From Christiangramia flava JLT2011 (GTDB lineage Bacteria; Bacteroidota; Bacteroidia; Flavobacteriales; Flavobacteriaceae), in the NCBI RefSeq assembly GCF_001951155.1, contig NZ_CP016359.1:1884001-1948000 (forward strand): a DNA stretch of 64,000 bases, written 5' to 3'. The notes beneath the pieces were generated by a model. It searched no databases, was not told the origin of the DNA, and saw only the letters and a list, made by a program, of their open reading frames with translations. The translations under genes and the position numbers were made by a program. This document shows, in pieces, positions 1 through 10,243 of this stretch (within the stretch, counting starts at the first letter, position 1; each line of letters starts with the position of its first letter).

Positions 1-296
1 AGAAAGAAAATAATTTAAAACTGCTGGCAGCGGAAGAACAAAGCTTGCTGGGAGAACTTCAAAAATTTCAGCAGGAACTGGATTATTACGAGTCAGAGGG
101 CAGAAGCCTTTTTGAAGAATTGCTGAAAACGGCCAGGCGCTCCTACAAAGGAGGAGAGATCGATTTCTTTGAATATATCCAGAGCCTCGGCAATGCTTAC
201 GAGATCCAGCTGAATTACCTCGAGAACCTCAACGCTTACAACCAGGCCGTGATCGAGTACCATTACCTAACAATTCCTTCAGAAAATGAGAAATAA
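1..296 (+). CDS. C-terminal end of a heavy-metal efflux protein (CusA/CzcA-TolC fusion or TolC-like), 5' partial
   Basis: The reading frame is open from base 3 and stops at 294-296, so only about the last 97 residues are visible. They are helical and Glu/Gln rich, with a stretch of the type EIDFFEYIQSLGNAYEIQLN that resembles the last coiled-coil repeat of TolC-type outer-membrane factors. In Bacteroidota this domain is often fused to the C-terminus of CusA/CzcA heavy-metal RND pumps, so the gene is either such a fusion or a free outer-membrane factor. Its stop overlaps the start of the adaptor gene by 11 bp, which supports one efflux operon. The choice between fusion and free protein cannot be made without the upstream sequence. 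Confidence 0.7.
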   Translation, partial: KENNLKLLAAEEQSLLGELQKFQQELDYYESEGRSLFEELLKTARRSYKGGEIDFFEYIQSLGNAYEIQLNYLENLNAYNQAVIEYHYLTIPSENEK

Positions 297-1428
297 GTTA
301 TTCCAAATACTACCGTTTCTTGCCTTAAGTTTATGGTTTACCGGCTGCGGAAACGATTCAGAAAAAAATATCGAAGACGACCAGAAATCTTCTTCTGAAA
401 TTCGGGTAAGCGCGCAACAGTTTCAACAGAACTCCATGGAGCTGGGAACGATCGAAAATCGGGAATTTCCGCAGTTTGTCAGAGCTACCGGCGTGATCGA
501 TGTGCCACCTGAAAACAAAGCCATGATCACGACATTTGCCGAGGGTTACGTGAAGAACACGTATTTGCTGGAAGGAGACCAGGTCAAGAAAGGTCAGTTA
601 CTGGTGAGCCTGGAAAATCCTAAATATGTGGAAATGCAGCAGGATTACCTGGAAACCAGGGAGCAGATGGACTATTTGGAATCTGAATACCAGCGACAGG
701 AAACGCTCTATAATGAGCAAATTACTTCTGAAAAAAATTATTTAAGAGCAAAAAGCGAATATAATCGCAATAAGGCGCGTTATAACGCACTCCGGCAACA
801 ATTGCAGATGCTTCATATCAATCCCGAAAATGTGGAAAAAGGGCAGTTCGTTTCAACGATCAATATTTACTCGCCCATCAGCGGGCAGGTTAGTGACGTG
901 ATGATCAGTAAAGGGACGCATGTTTCAGAAGCGCAAAGCCTGATGCAGATCATTGATACCGATCACATCCACGTGGAGCTAAGCGTTTTTGAGAAAGATC
1001 TTGGCAGCCTGGAAAAGGGACAGCCTATACTGGTTACGCTTCCCGAAAATTCCCGTGATACCCTCACGGCTGAAGTACATCTTATCGGCGCGAGTATCGA
1101 TCCCGAAAAACGCACTGTAAGGGTTCACGGGCATTTTGAAGAGGACCTGGAAAAGCAGCTGGCGGTGGGCATGTATGTAGACGCGAGTATCATTACCAGC
1201 TCCAGGGAATTGCCCTCGCTGCCATCTGAAAGCATTACAGATCTGGACGGGCAGCAGTATGTGTTGCAACTGGATTCGGTTAGTTCGCAGGGAGATTATT
1301 ACCTTTCTCGTGAGAAAGTGAAAACTGGCCAAAATTTTAATAACTTTCAGGAGATTGAAAATGCGGAAAAATTCAAATCTGGAACGAAATTTCTAGTAAC
1401 AGGAGCCTATCAGTTACTGGAACAATAA
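286..1428 (+). CDS. Efflux RND periplasmic adaptor (CusB/CzcB type) lipoprotein
   Basis: This 380-residue protein is the membrane-fusion subunit linking an inner-membrane RND pump to an outer-membrane channel. A short basic N-terminus and hydrophobic segment end in a lipobox with Cys21 (WFTGC). The lipoyl/barrel-sandwich half (YLLEGDQVKKGQLLVSLENP) lies near residue 90 and is followed by a helical hairpin at about 110-175, then the second lipoyl half and a beta-barrel domain. The length and order are usual for the CusB/CzcB group. It overlaps the preceding efflux gene by 11 bp and is followed 11 bp later by an exported thioredoxin gene. The metal handled (Cu/Ag or Co/Zn/Cd) cannot be read from the sequence; no Met-rich N-terminus like that of E. 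coli CusB is obvious. Confidence 0.88.
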   Translation: MRNKLFQILPFLALSLWFTGCGNDSEKNIEDDQKSSSEIRVSAQQFQQNSMELGTIENREFPQFVRATGVIDVPPENKAMITTFAEGYVKNTYLLEGDQVKKGQLLVSLENPKYVEMQQDYLETREQMDYLESEYQRQETLYNEQITSEKNYLRAKSEYNRNKARYNALRQQLQMLHINPENVEKGQFVSTINIYSPISGQVSDVMISKGTHVSEAQSLMQIIDTDHIHVELSVFEKDLGSLEKGQPILVTLPENSRDTLTAEVHLIGASIDPEKRTVRVHGHFEEDLEKQLAVGMYVDASIITSSRELPSLPSESITDLDGQQYVLQLDSVSSQGDYYLSREKVKTGQNFNNFQEIENAEKFKSGTKFLVTGAYQLLEQ

Positions 1429-1439
1429 AAATTCACATT

Positions 1440-1877
1440 ATGAAAAAACTCATTTTTATAGGGCTATTGCTTCTGGGAAGTTTTACTTATGCCCAGGAAT
1501 GGAAAACCGATTTTGATACGGCTAAAAAAGAAGCAGCCAAAGAACACAAACCCATAATCCTGGTTTTCCAGGGGTCTGACTGGTGTGCGCCCTGCATCAA
1601 ACTCGACAAGCAGGTTTGGAGCACAGAAGAATTTCAGCAGTACGCGAAAGACCATTATGTGATGCTACAGGCTGATTTCCCGAAGAAAAAAGAGCACCAG
1701 CTGCCGGAAGCACAAATTGCAAAGAATGAAAAACTGGCCGAAAAATATAATCCTTACGGCTATTTTCCGTTTGTAGTGATACTAGATGAAAACGGGAAAG
1801 TTTTGGGAAACATGGGTTACGAAAAAAAATCTCCTAAACAGTACATCGCCGCGTTGAACGCCAACATAAAACAATAG
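1440..1877 (+). CDS. Exported thioredoxin-family protein
   Basis: A 145-residue protein with a signal peptide (about residues 1-18, ending TYAQ) and one thioredoxin fold. The redox motif is WCAPC, with cysteines at about 49 and 52, so it should act as a periplasmic thiol-disulfide or thiol-reducing enzyme. The match is to the Thioredoxin_7 type (FQGSDWCAPCIKLD), which is commonly seen beside apbE and DUF4266/DUF3570 genes in Bacteroidota. The next gene starts 1 bp after its stop, so the two are almost certainly co-transcribed. It probably keeps cysteines of a neighbour reduced, the Cys-rich DUF4266 tail being the obvious candidate; that is inference. Confidence 0.85.
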   Translation: MKKLIFIGLLLLGSFTYAQEWKTDFDTAKKEAAKEHKPIILVFQGSDWCAPCIKLDKQVWSTEEFQQYAKDHYVMLQADFPKKKEHQLPEAQIAKNEKLAEKYNPYGYFPFVVILDENGKVLGNMGYEKKSPKQYIAALNANIKQ

Positions 1878-1878
1878 T

Positions 1879-2859
1879 TTGAAAAAGTGCTTTTCCTTGC
1901 TGGTTCTTCTTATTGGCTTGCAATTGCAGGCCCAGGAAATCCATAAACGCACGCTGAAACTCATGGGCAGTCGGTTTGAAATTACCGTCACTGCTGAAAA
2001 TCCAGAAAAAGCAAATCAGTATATAGACACAGCTGTAAGCGAAATTCAGCGCATTGAGCGGCTCATTTCCAGCTGGGATCCTGCCAGCCAGACTTCGGAG
2101 ATCAACAGGAACGCGGGAATAAAGCCGGTGGTAGTAGATCCTGAACTCTATAACCTCATCAGCAGGGCATTAAAAATTTCTGAAATAACCGATGGCGCTT
2201 TCGATATCTCCTACGCCTCGATGGATAAGATCTGGAAATTTGACGGCAGCATGAGGAGCATGCCTTCCGAAGAAGCTATCCGAAATTCGGTTTCCAAAGT
2301 GGGGTATCAAAATATCATTCTACACCCGGATGATCATTCTGTTTTTCTGAAGAAGGAAGGAATGAAAATTGGTTTTGGGGCGATCGGGAAAGGTTACGCG
2401 GCAGACAGGGCGAAGGATCTCCTACGCTCTCAAGGAGTAACCGCCGGGATCATCAATGCTTCCGGAGATATGAATACCTGGGGAACACAGCCCAATGGAG
2501 ATACCTGGAAAGTAGCGATTACCAACCCGTTGAACAAAGAACATGCTTTTGCCTTGCTTCCGCTGGAAGACAGGGCGGTGGTGACGAGCGGAGATTATGA
2601 GAAATTTGTTAAATTTAACGGGGTGCGCTACAGTCATATTATCAACCCGAAGACCGGTTACCCGGCTACGGGAATCATCAGCGCGACCGTTTTTGCCCCA
2701 AAAGCTGAACTGGCCGACGCGCTGGCAACTTCTGTCTTTGTGATGGGAATCGAAACCGGCATAGACCGGATCAACCAGCTACCAGGTATTGACTGTATTA
2801 TTGTAGATACGAATGGCAAAGTACACACCTCGAAAAATATAAAACTGGACTCCTTATGA
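1879..2859 (+). CDS. apbE: FAD:protein FMN transferase ApbE
   Basis: This 326-residue enzyme belongs to the ApbE family, which moves FMN from FAD onto a Ser/Thr of an exported target protein, using Mg2+. Family motifs visible are FGAIGKGYAADRA (near 162-174), NASGDMNTWG (near 193), HIINPKTGYPATG (near 254) and the late ELADALATSVFVMG metal/FAD segment. It has a signal peptide (residues 1 to about 18, LQAQ), so it acts in the periplasm. The start is TTG; no later ATG would keep the signal peptide. It begins 1 bp after the thioredoxin stop, and its own stop overlaps the next start as ATGA. No NqrC, RnfG or FMN_bind protein lies nearby, so its target must be a neighbour or encoded elsewhere. Confidence 0.93.
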   Translation: MKKCFSLLVLLIGLQLQAQEIHKRTLKLMGSRFEITVTAENPEKANQYIDTAVSEIQRIERLISSWDPASQTSEINRNAGIKPVVVDPELYNLISRALKISEITDGAFDISYASMDKIWKFDGSMRSMPSEEAIRNSVSKVGYQNIILHPDDHSVFLKKEGMKIGFGAIGKGYAADRAKDLLRSQGVTAGIINASGDMNTWGTQPNGDTWKVAITNPLNKEHAFALLPLEDRAVVTSGDYEKFVKFNGVRYSHIINPKTGYPATGIISATVFAPKAELADALATSVFVMGIETGIDRINQLPGIDCIIVDTNGKVHTSKNIKLDSL

Positions 2860-3068
2860 AATGGAAATTCTTGATGTTGCTGGGTTTGCTCATGGCAATG
2901 AACTCCTGCACCGCGGTAAAGGAATATCAAAAAGTATATATCAACGATCCCAATATGCTGCTTGGCACGCGGAAAGCCGATCGTTTTGAGACGAATTTCC
3001 AGGCATACCGGGAAGCAGCTGCCGGAGCGAACGGAGGTAAAACCGGCGGCGGTTGCGGCTGTAACTAG
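2856..3068 (+). CDS. DUF4266 small lipoprotein with Gly/Cys tail
   Basis: A 70-residue protein with a lipobox at Cys18 (MNSC), so the mature part is only about 53 residues and is membrane anchored. It carries the DUF4266 signature: a short stretch around YINDPNM, then a tail rich in Gly ending GGKTGGGCGCN. The two closing cysteines could bind metal or be substrates of the neighbouring thioredoxin; neither is demonstrated. It overlaps apbE by 4 bp and is followed 6 bp later by the DUF3570 gene, an arrangement I know from many Bacteroidota and some Proteobacteria. Family function is unknown. Confidence 0.85.
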   Translation: MKWKFLMLLGLLMAMNSCTAVKEYQKVYINDPNMLLGTRKADRFETNFQAYREAAAGANGGKTGGGCGCN

Positions 3069-3074
3069 AAAAAG

Positions 3075-4364
3075 ATGATGAGAAATTATACCATTTTGCT
3101 CGTTTTTTTTCTGGGAAGCCTGCAGATCTTCGCGCAGGATTCCACCAGTACTTTTAAGAAAAGAGTGCTGGAAGGTACCGAGATCGATTTCCTTGGAAGC
3201 TATTATTCGCAGGACGGAAACAATGCCGCGGTTACTGGCGGACTTGGAACCGAAAAACTCACCGATGCTGCTCCGACCGTAGTGGTTTCGATCCCGATCA
3301 ATGACGATGACGTGCTGACCATCGATGCGGGAATTTCGGCTTATACTTCGGCTTCTTCCAGCAATATAGACCCTTTTGATACTAATTATGCCGATCCTTT
3401 TACCGCCTCTTCCGGGGCTTCCTCCAGCGACACCTGGGCAAATGTGACGGGCAGCTACAGCCATAGCAACGATGACCGCAACCGTATCGTAAGCGGAAAA
3501 GTTTCTTTTTCCAACGAATACGATTATACCTCAATTGGCTTTGGCGGAAGCTATACCTGGCTGTTCAATGAAAAAAATACCGAGTTCACGCTCCACGGAA
3601 ATGTGTACCTCGATACCTGGAAGATCATTTATCCTTACGAGTTGCGGCCCTACGCTCAAAACCGAACCTTCACTTACCAGAATGCGGCCTCTTTGGGCTA
3701 TGCCCCGGCTTTTCGAGAGTTGACCGAAAAAGGCCGAAATTCTTATTCTTTAGGCCTGAATTTTTCACAGATCCTGACGGAAAGACTGCAAGGTTCTTTA
3801 CTGGTGGATCTCGTGCTGCAGCAGGGATTGCTTTCCACGCCATTTCAGCGGGTGTATTTCCAGGATTTTCAGGATTTCTTTATTGATGATTTTCAGCTGG
3901 CTGATGATATTGAGCACCTTCCTGATTCCCGCCTGAAGACCGCGGTGGGCGGCAGGTTGAATTATTACCTGAACCAGACCTTTGTCCTGCGTTCCTATTA
4001 CCGCTTTTACCGCGATGATTGGGGAATCGTATCTCATACCGCCAGCCTGGAGGTACCGGTAAAATTGAACGATAAATTCACGGTTTATCCATCTTACCGA
4101 TATTATCAGCAAAGCGCGGCCGATTATTTTGCGCCGTATAACACCCATTTATCTTCGGAAGAATATTATACTTCAGATTTTGATTTATCTGATTTTCAGG
4201 CGAACCAGTACGGAATTGGAATCAATTATACTGATATTTTCACCTCTCTTAAAATTGGAAGTATGGGGCTGAAGACCATCGACCTAAAATATGATTATTA
4301 CCAGCGTGATTCCGGGCTGCATGCCAATATCATTACCTTCGGACTTGGATTTACCGAAAACTGA
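3075..4364 (+). CDS. DUF3570 domain-containing exported protein
   Basis: A 429-residue protein with a signal peptide (cleavage after about residue 20, QIFAQD) and a body dominated by alternating hydrophobic/polar strands with many aromatic residues (YRYYQQS, YSFGLNF-like), as expected of an outer-membrane beta-barrel. It matches the DUF3570 family, which travels with apbE and DUF4266. A Ser-rich loop near residues 111-118 reads ASSGASSS; the SGAS core resembles the (S/T)GA(S/T) sites flavinylated by ApbE in other systems, so this protein could carry covalent FMN. That is a hypothesis. It ends the operon; the next gene is convergent 42 bp away. Confidence 0.82.
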   Translation: MMRNYTILLVFFLGSLQIFAQDSTSTFKKRVLEGTEIDFLGSYYSQDGNNAAVTGGLGTEKLTDAAPTVVVSIPINDDDVLTIDAGISAYTSASSSNIDPFDTNYADPFTASSGASSSDTWANVTGSYSHSNDDRNRIVSGKVSFSNEYDYTSIGFGGSYTWLFNEKNTEFTLHGNVYLDTWKIIYPYELRPYAQNRTFTYQNAASLGYAPAFRELTEKGRNSYSLGLNFSQILTERLQGSLLVDLVLQQGLLSTPFQRVYFQDFQDFFIDDFQLADDIEHLPDSRLKTAVGGRLNYYLNQTFVLRSYYRFYRDDWGIVSHTASLEVPVKLNDKFTVYPSYRYYQQSAADYFAPYNTHLSSEEYYTSDFDLSDFQANQYGIGINYTDIFTSLKIGSMGLKTIDLKYDYYQRDSGLHANIITFGLGFTEN

Positions 4365-4406
4365 TAGCTTTCCCTGCCTGTTTTCTGAAAATGGGCTACT
4401 CCGCAA

Positions 4407-7400
4407 TTAACCAGCAGAATGGCTGGGTAGTGTGTGCCGCTTGTGCGACCGGAAATAGTTCTTCAGGTCTTCTAAAGCCAGGAATAAACAGGGAACGATG
4501 ACCAGGATGATTGAAGTGGCGAAGATAATCCCAAAACCTAGCGAGATCGCCATGGGAATTAGATAGAAAGCCTGGCTGGATGTTTCCATGATGATAGGTG
4601 TTAGTCCGCCGAAAGTTGTCAAAGTCGTCAACAAGATTGGCCTGAAACGCCTTAGACCAGCTTCTTTAATTGCCTCAAATGCCGATTTGCCTTCTTTTTC
4701 CTTATTGGCAAAGTCGATCATAATCAGCGAGTCATTGACCACAACTCCCGTTAAAGCAATAACACCCATTAAACTAACCAGTGAAAGATCATAACCAAGG
4801 ATAATATGGCCGATAACTGCACCCACAATTCCGAAGGGAATAGCAGACATGACGATGAGTGGCTGCGTATAACTTCCAAAAGCTACTGCGAGCAATGCGT
4901 AAATGATCAAAAGCGCCATGATAAAGCCGCCCCAGAGACTGCTGGTAGATTCGCGCATATCTGCCTGGCTGCCTTCAAATGTCCATGTAAGTCCCGGATA
5001 ATCGTTTCTTAGCTGTGGTAAAATTTCATTTTCTACACGTTCAATCACCTGGCTAACGGTATTTGCAGGTTCTACGTCCATACCCACATTCACGACCCTT
5101 CTTCCGTCACGACGGTTGATGCTGGTAAATGCTTCTTCCTGGTTCACGCTTACCACATCGAGAAGTGGTACTTCAATACTATCATTGGTGCGAACGATAA
5201 ATTCTTCCAGGTTGTTTAGATCTTTACGCTCTTCATATGGTAGTTTTACCCTGATCTCTACTTCATTATTTCCTCTCAACTGTCGCATGGCGAGCGCTCC
5301 AAAAAACGCATCCCGTACCTGGCGACCCACTTGGTTGGAGGTCAATCCCAGATTTCGACCTTCAGGTAACAGTTTAAAGTCATATTGAAGTTTTCCTTTA
5401 TTGTAATTATCGTTTACATCACGAGTATTTTCAAAAGTCTTCATGCTTTCCATGAACTTTCTGCTTGATTTTTCCAGAACGTTGATATCTTCATGGCTAA
5501 GGTCCACACTGATATCCTGCTGGTAACCACCTGGACCTCGTTCAGCTTCAAAAGTAATCTGGTCCACCCCGCGAATTTCTCCAATATTATCTCTCCAGAG
5601 TGCGATCATCTCCCGGCCGGTCATAGTTCGCTCATCGGGTGGCAACATCACGATCTCCACATCGATAAAATTCTGACCGCGCACATTTGTTTTGATCCCT
5701 TCCGCAGCTTCATAAAGATTGTGTTCTTCAAACATTTTCTGGGTGGCCCGTGTTACTTCTTCTGCGACTTCAGCAGCCTGGTCTGGCGTGGTTCCAACCG
5801 GAAGCCTGATACCGGCTTCAATTTCATCGGCAGCAACTTCGGGCATCATGATCATTCCCATGTGATCGCTATAAGCATAACCACCAACCATCAGCAAAAG
5901 TGCTAATGCAGCACTGAGCGTGATATATCTGAATTTCAGACATTTTTCTAAAAATGGCCGGTAATAGTTGTCGATAACCCGGTTAAAACCATTAGAAAAA
6001 CGATCCTGCCATTTTTCCAATTTCAGAATAAGACCTTTTTTCTTTTTCTTTTTAATGTGCGCCAGGTGAGCTGGTAGAATGAATAAGGCTTCCATTAAAG
6101 AAACCACCAGGATCACCATCACTACAACGGGTAGCGGCCACCAGAACTTTCCTGTTTCTCCGGGCATGAAGAGCAGCGGAATAAATGCGATGATCGTGGT
6201 CATAATACTGAATACGACCGGTTTGGAAATGTCTTTAGTTCCTTTAATTGCTGCCTTTAGAGGGTTCATTCCTTGCTGCCGGTATTCATAAACATTTTCT
6301 CCCACCACAATGGCGTCATCTACCACTATTCCCAGAACAACGAGGAAACCAAACATGGAGATCATATTGATACTGACTCCAATAATTGGTAAAACGATCA
6401 TTCCTCCAATGAAGGAAACCGTCATTCCAACCATCACCCAGAAGGCCAGGCGATATTCGAGGAACAGGGCAAGAATGATCAAAACGATGAAAATTGCCAT
6501 GATCCCATTTTCAGTTAAAAGTGAAAGACGTTCCCGGTAATCTTCAGCACGATTGGAATCGATCCTGGACTGAACTCCGAGCGGTAACTGAAATTCTTCC
6601 AGGATTTCCTTTACCTTTTCTTCAATTTCCATGGGTGACTGATCACCAACTCTAAAGATCTCCAGGCCGATAGAAGGAGTGCTATTAAACTGACCGTGAA
6701 AACCAGTTTCCTCAAATCCGTCGGTGATGGTAGCAATATCCTGAAGTTTTACCTGCGCACCGCTAGGTGAATTGATTATGGTAATTTCACCATATTCCTT
6801 TGCCCATTGTTTGCGTTCCTGCATGCGTAACAGGATTTCTCCGGAATTGGTCTCTACAGACCCTGCAGGAACATCCTCACTTGATTGTGCGATAATGTTG
6901 GCTACACCGCCCAATGTTAAATTGTACTGTCTTAAATTATGACGCGGAATTTCAATTCTCGTCTCATATTCCGGAATATTGCCCAGTTCCACCTGCGTAA
7001 TTTCCGGGTTACTCAAAAGTCTCGTTCGCAGCCTTTCTGCCAGTTTTCGAAGCGTCCAGATATCAACTTCACCATACAAACTTACCTCCATCACATCACG
7101 AACCCGGTCCTGCAGGCTCACTTCCGGTTGGTCGATATCATCGGGAAACGTACGAATCCTGTTCACTGCCTGGTCAATGTCCTGGAAGGCTTTCATACGG
7201 TTGGTACCCGCCACCAGCTCAATGGTTACATTACCAGATCCTTCCCGCGCTGTGGAAACGATCTCCTTGATTCCCTGGATGCCGCGAACGGCTTCCTCGA
7301 TGGGCATAAGAATTCCCTGTTCCACCTCTTCAGGTGCAGAACCGGGATAGCCCACATTTATTTCTACAAAATCAAGCTGAAATTGCGGGAAAACTTCTTT

Positions 7401-7562
7401 CTGAATGTGAAACATCGTCCAGATACCTCCGCCAATCAGAATAAACATGAGCAGGTTTGCGGCAATGGAATTCTTTGCCATGTATGCGATCCAGCCTTTA
7501 TCGGTATTCTGATCTTTTTCTCCCATCTTATTCTTCGGAATTACTGGTTGCTGTACTGTCAT
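4407..7562 (-). CDS. RND multidrug efflux permease (AcrB/MexB, HAE1 type)
   Basis: The 1051-residue inner-membrane pump has the usual two-fold repeat: an N-terminal membrane helix (residues about 28-48), a porter/docking domain, five helices, then the same again. Proton-relay acidic residues are visible in [14 protein letters not shown] of the fourth helix, and the partner helix near the C-terminus carries [15 protein letters not shown]. Length matches the HAE1 family. The first ATG overlaps the adaptor gene by 35 bp; a second ATG at 7526 (MGEKDQ) begins immediately after the adaptor stop and is an equally good start. It is last in a tolC-adaptor-pump operon read leftwards. Substrates are probably drugs, detergents or similar hydrophobic compounds, by family only. 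Confidence 0.93.
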   Translation of the reverse strand: MTVQQPVIPKNKMGEKDQNTDKGWIAYMAKNSIAANLLMFILIGGGIWTMFHIQKEVFPQFQLDFVEINVGYPGSAPEEVEQGILMPIEEAVRGIQGIKEIVSTAREGSGNVTIELVAGTNRMKAFQDIDQAVNRIRTFPDDIDQPEVSLQDRVRDVMEVSLYGEVDIWTLRKLAERLRTRLLSNPEITQVELGNIPEYETRIEIPRHNLRQYNLTLGGVANIIAQSSEDVPAGSVETNSGEILLRMQERKQWAKEYGEITIINSPSGAQVKLQDIATITDGFEETGFHGQFNSTPSIGLEIFRVGDQSPMEIEEKVKEILEEFQLPLGVQSRIDSNRAEDYRERLSLLTENGIMAIFIVLIILALFLEYRLAFWVMVGMTVSFIGGMIVLPIIGVSINMISMFGFLVVLGIVVDDAIVVGENVYEYRQQGMNPLKAAIKGTKDISKPVVFSIMTTIIAFIPLLFMPGETGKFWWPLPVVVMVILVVSLMEALFILPAHLAHIKKKKKKGLILKLEKWQDRFSNGFNRVIDNYYRPFLEKCLKFRYITLSAALALLLMVGGYAYSDHMGMIMMPEVAADEIEAGIRLPVGTTPDQAAEVAEEVTRATQKMFEEHNLYEAAEGIKTNVRGQNFIDVEIVMLPPDERTMTGREMIALWRDNIGEIRGVDQITFEAERGPGGYQQDISVDLSHEDINVLEKSSRKFMESMKTFENTRDVNDNYNKGKLQYDFKLLPEGRNLGLTSNQVGRQVRDAFFGALAMRQLRGNNEVEIRVKLPYEERKDLNNLEEFIVRTNDSIEVPLLDVVSVNQEEAFTSINRRDGRRVVNVGMDVEPANTVSQVIERVENEILPQLRNDYPGLTWTFEGSQADMRESTSSLWGGFIMALLIIYALLAVAFGSYTQPLIVMSAIPFGIVGAVIGHIILGYDLSLVSLMGVIALTGVVVNDSLIMIDFANKEKEGKSAFEAIKEAGLRRFRPILLTTLTTFGGLTPIIMETSSQAFYLIPMAISLGFGIIFATSIILVIVPCLFLALEDLKNYFRSHKRHTLPSHSAG

Positions 7563-8721
7563 TTTCTTTTCGAAGGGCAGCTCCTTCTGTTACCGTGCTG
7601 ATATTACTGGTAACTACTTCTTCACCATTATTCACTCCTTCAGTGATATAGGCATACTGGGCATCATTCAGCAGAATTTTCACCTCTCTGATCTCCAGTT
7701 TCCCGTCCTTCATCACCCATACCGTATTATTGCTTCTGATGAAATCCCTGTTCAATCTTACCACATCTTCGATTTCCTTTGCCTGGATATTTGCTTCTAC
7801 GAATGAACCAATGATCATTTTCGGTTTATCAGTAGAATCTTTTTCGGTCGCGAGCGGATCAGGCACTTTCACGAGCAAACGGGCAAGCCTGGTCTGATCA
7901 TCTAACGCACCAATTTGCTGATCAAGAAAACCTTCCCTGAAAGCATCTTCTCCCCAGGCTGTTTCATTCATGATCTTTACCATAGAACCGATACCATTAC
8001 TATCTTGTTTAAAATCGAGCCAGCGGAGTTTATTTACAGGAACGGTAATATTGACCCAGTAGAAATCGGTTCCGGTGAGTCGCCCGAGGTTGTCACCGGG
8101 GGATACCTGCGAGCCGACAGTGGCATTTTGGTTTACTATATGAGCATCGAAAGGAGCGGTGATAGTACTACGTCCTAGATTTGTACGCGCCTGGTTAACG
8201 GCTGCCTGTGCTGATTGGATTCTGGCCTTTATTGCATTGAGCTGAGGTTGTCTCAGAACAAGGTCTTTTTGTTCTTCGGAAAGTGTGTCGCCACCAATTA
8301 ATTGTAATTCCTGTCGTGCGATTTTTTGCCTTCCCATTTCCATTTCCAGGTCGGTTTGGGCCTGTAATAATTCGCTTTTTCGTAGCTCCAGGTTATTCTG
8401 ATAATCGGTTGGATCTATTTGTAGCAGTACTTCTCCTTTTTTTACAAAACCGCCTGGAACGAACTTTTCAGATCTTCTGGTGATCTGTCCATTCACTAAC
8501 GGACTAAGAATTACATCATTCAGTGGTCTTACAGTTCCGGTGGCGACGATATTCGGAGTGAAATTGCCCTTTTTTGCAGGTACAGTGCTCACCAGCATCG
8601 CCGATTCTTTTGTGGCACCTTCACTTTGCGCGGTGGGTTCCGTAGAAAATATGAGAACGATGACCAGTATGGCGGCCGCCAGGATTCCCATGCTTATCAG
8701 TATAATTCTTTTATTGATCAT
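7528..8721 (-). CDS. Efflux RND periplasmic adaptor (AcrA/MexA type)
   Basis: A 397-residue adaptor that joins the RND pump to its outer-membrane channel. The N-terminus is a single hydrophobic anchor (about residues 5-27) rather than a clear lipobox. The first lipoyl half includes [19 protein letters not shown] near residue 94; a long coiled-coil hairpin (about 105-165) and the second lipoyl half ([20 protein letters not shown]) follow, then beta-barrel and membrane-proximal domains. The gene lies 9 bp downstream of the outer-membrane factor gene and overlaps the pump gene, so the three form one operon. Confidence 0.92.
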   Translation of the reverse strand: MINKRIILISMGILAAAILVIVLIFSTEPTAQSEGATKESAMLVSTVPAKKGNFTPNIVATGTVRPLNDVILSPLVNGQITRRSEKFVPGGFVKKGEVLLQIDPTDYQNNLELRKSELLQAQTDLEMEMGRQKIARQELQLIGGDTLSEEQKDLVLRQPQLNAIKARIQSAQAAVNQARTNLGRSTITAPFDAHIVNQNATVGSQVSPGDNLGRLTGTDFYWVNITVPVNKLRWLDFKQDSNGIGSMVKIMNETAWGEDAFREGFLDQQIGALDDQTRLARLLVKVPDPLATEKDSTDKPKMIIGSFVEANIQAKEIEDVVRLNRDFIRSNNTVWVMKDGKLEIREVKILLNDAQYAYITEGVNNGEEVVTSNISTVTEGAALRKENDSTATSNSEE

Positions 8722-8730
8722 ATTCTTAAC

Positions 8731-10170
8731 TTATTCTACAGGTGGCGATCTTCCGGTATCAAATCCGCCCGCAAGCGCACGATACAGATCGATCCTGATT
8801 TGAACTTTTTCTCTTTTTCGCTGAAGCATATTCCGCTGTAGCTGCTGTTGCTGGTCCAGTGAAAGCAGGACATCCAGGTATTCGCTCAGACCGTTTATGA
8901 ATTCTATTTGTAACTGTTTATTTGTTTTTTGTGCGAGCTCCAGTCGTTCTGCCAGTATTTCTATACGTTGTTTTTGCTTTTGTTCCCTTATCAATGCATC
9001 TTCCACCTCCTGAAAAGCGGTAAGCACCGACTGTCCGTATTGGTATAACTGCTGATTCTTAACCGCTTCAGTGCGGTCAACTTCCGCTCTTAGACGACCC
9101 CAGTATATAAGCGGAGCTACGAGATTTCCAGCGAGAGTATAAGCCCATTCGTTGAATAGATTTTGAAAATTATTGGAACGAACCTGTGCGGTAAGATTCA
9201 AGCTAAGCCTGGGAAATTTATTTCGAACTGCCTCCGCCATATCACGATCAGCTGCCATTAAAAGGGCATATTGTCGCTGTACATCCGGCCGGTTCCTCAC
9301 GAGTTCCAACGGCAGGCCAGTTTCGGGTAACTGCGAAATCTGCGGAAGACTATCTAAGGCTGTTTCAGAAAAATTCTGAGGAGGTTTTCCCACCAATATC
9401 GCCAGCTGATTCTGGAGTGTCGCTACGTCTGTCTCGTAAATAATGCGAAGGTCCTGTGTAGATTTCAGTAATTGTTCCTGTCTAAGAATATCTACGGCCC
9501 TGATCGTCCCGGCACCAAAACGAGCACGAATCAGTTTCATGATATCTTCATTGGTCTTGATCTGTTCTTCAACCAATTGCAATTGCTCGGTTGCGGTCAC
9601 CAATTCATACCAGGTAGAAGCGATTTCCGCAGAAAGGCTTATGGCCGCTGCTTTGTAATCAAAATACGAAGCCTGCATCCTGAAATCTTCTGCCTGTACG
9701 GAAGCTCTGATGCGTCCCCACAAGTCCAGTTCATAAGCTGCGGAAACTCCCAATTGTACATTTTCACCACCTGCAAAATCGGGTTCCGGTCTGCTCATAG
9801 CGGCACGGGACTGCGCTTCTATATCTGGCAGTAAAAATGTGGATTGCCTTTTCCTGATGGCTTTAGCTTCCTGAAACTGTTCCCAGGTGGTGGCCAGGTT
9901 CAGGTTGTTGGTAAGAGCCGAGTCGATTAGCGTATTGAGCTTAGGATCATTAAATTCCTTCCACCATTCTTCGGAAACGACCTCGCTGCCGGAATAGGAA
10001 AAATTTTCAGGTTGCTCCACGGGTGGTTTATAATTTTTAAGTTTTGGGGAGCAGGCATTTAATAACAGAAGATAAAGAAAGCACCAAATCAAAATTTTGA
10101 ATAGTCTCGGGTTTTGCAGGCTGTCGCAAGCATAAAGGGAACCTTGAAATGGCTGGGAAATCTTCGGCAT
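8731..10170 (-). CDS. Outer-membrane efflux factor, NodT/OprM family lipoprotein
   Basis: A TolC-family channel subunit of about 479 residues when started at the ATG at 10170. An upstream in-frame TTG at 10221 would add 17 residues but is less likely. The N-terminus has a hydrophobic segment ending LLLLNACS, a lipobox, although the signal is unusually long (about 40 residues). The body shows the two outer-membrane-efflux repeats with long amphipathic helices and the FNDPKLNTLIDSALTNNLNL start typical of the NodT subgroup. It opens the tripartite pump operon; the hybrid kinase gene lies upstream on the same strand (10300-13524) and could be co-transcribed. Confidence 0.9.
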   Translation of the reverse strand: MPKISQPFQGSLYACDSLQNPRLFKILIWCFLYLLLLNACSPKLKNYKPPVEQPENFSYSGSEVVSEEWWKEFNDPKLNTLIDSALTNNLNLATTWEQFQEAKAIRKRQSTFLLPDIEAQSRAAMSRPEPDFAGGENVQLGVSAAYELDLWGRIRASVQAEDFRMQASYFDYKAAAISLSAEIASTWYELVTATEQLQLVEEQIKTNEDIMKLIRARFGAGTIRAVDILRQEQLLKSTQDLRIIYETDVATLQNQLAILVGKPPQNFSETALDSLPQISQLPETGLPLELVRNRPDVQRQYALLMAADRDMAEAVRNKFPRLSLNLTAQVRSNNFQNLFNEWAYTLAGNLVAPLIYWGRLRAEVDRTEAVKNQQLYQYGQSVLTAFQEVEDALIREQKQKQRIEILAERLELAQKTNKQLQIEFINGLSEYLDVLLSLDQQQQLQRNMLQRKREKVQIRIDLYRALAGGFDTGRSPPVE

Positions 10171-10243
10171 ATACGGTTGAAATTCAGCAATTAAAGAGCT
10201 GTTTTTCCTAAAATAAGCCAAATTGAAGAAATAACGGTGCTCC

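Noticed and set aside
2658..3464. A 268-codon open frame on the minus strand
   Set aside because: Antisense to apbE, DUF4266 and DUF3570 genes, basic and low in sense; no recognisable motif.
6939..7601. A 220-codon open frame on the plus strand
   Set aside because: Antisense to the RND pump gene, rich in His/Asn/Phe as expected of a shadow frame.
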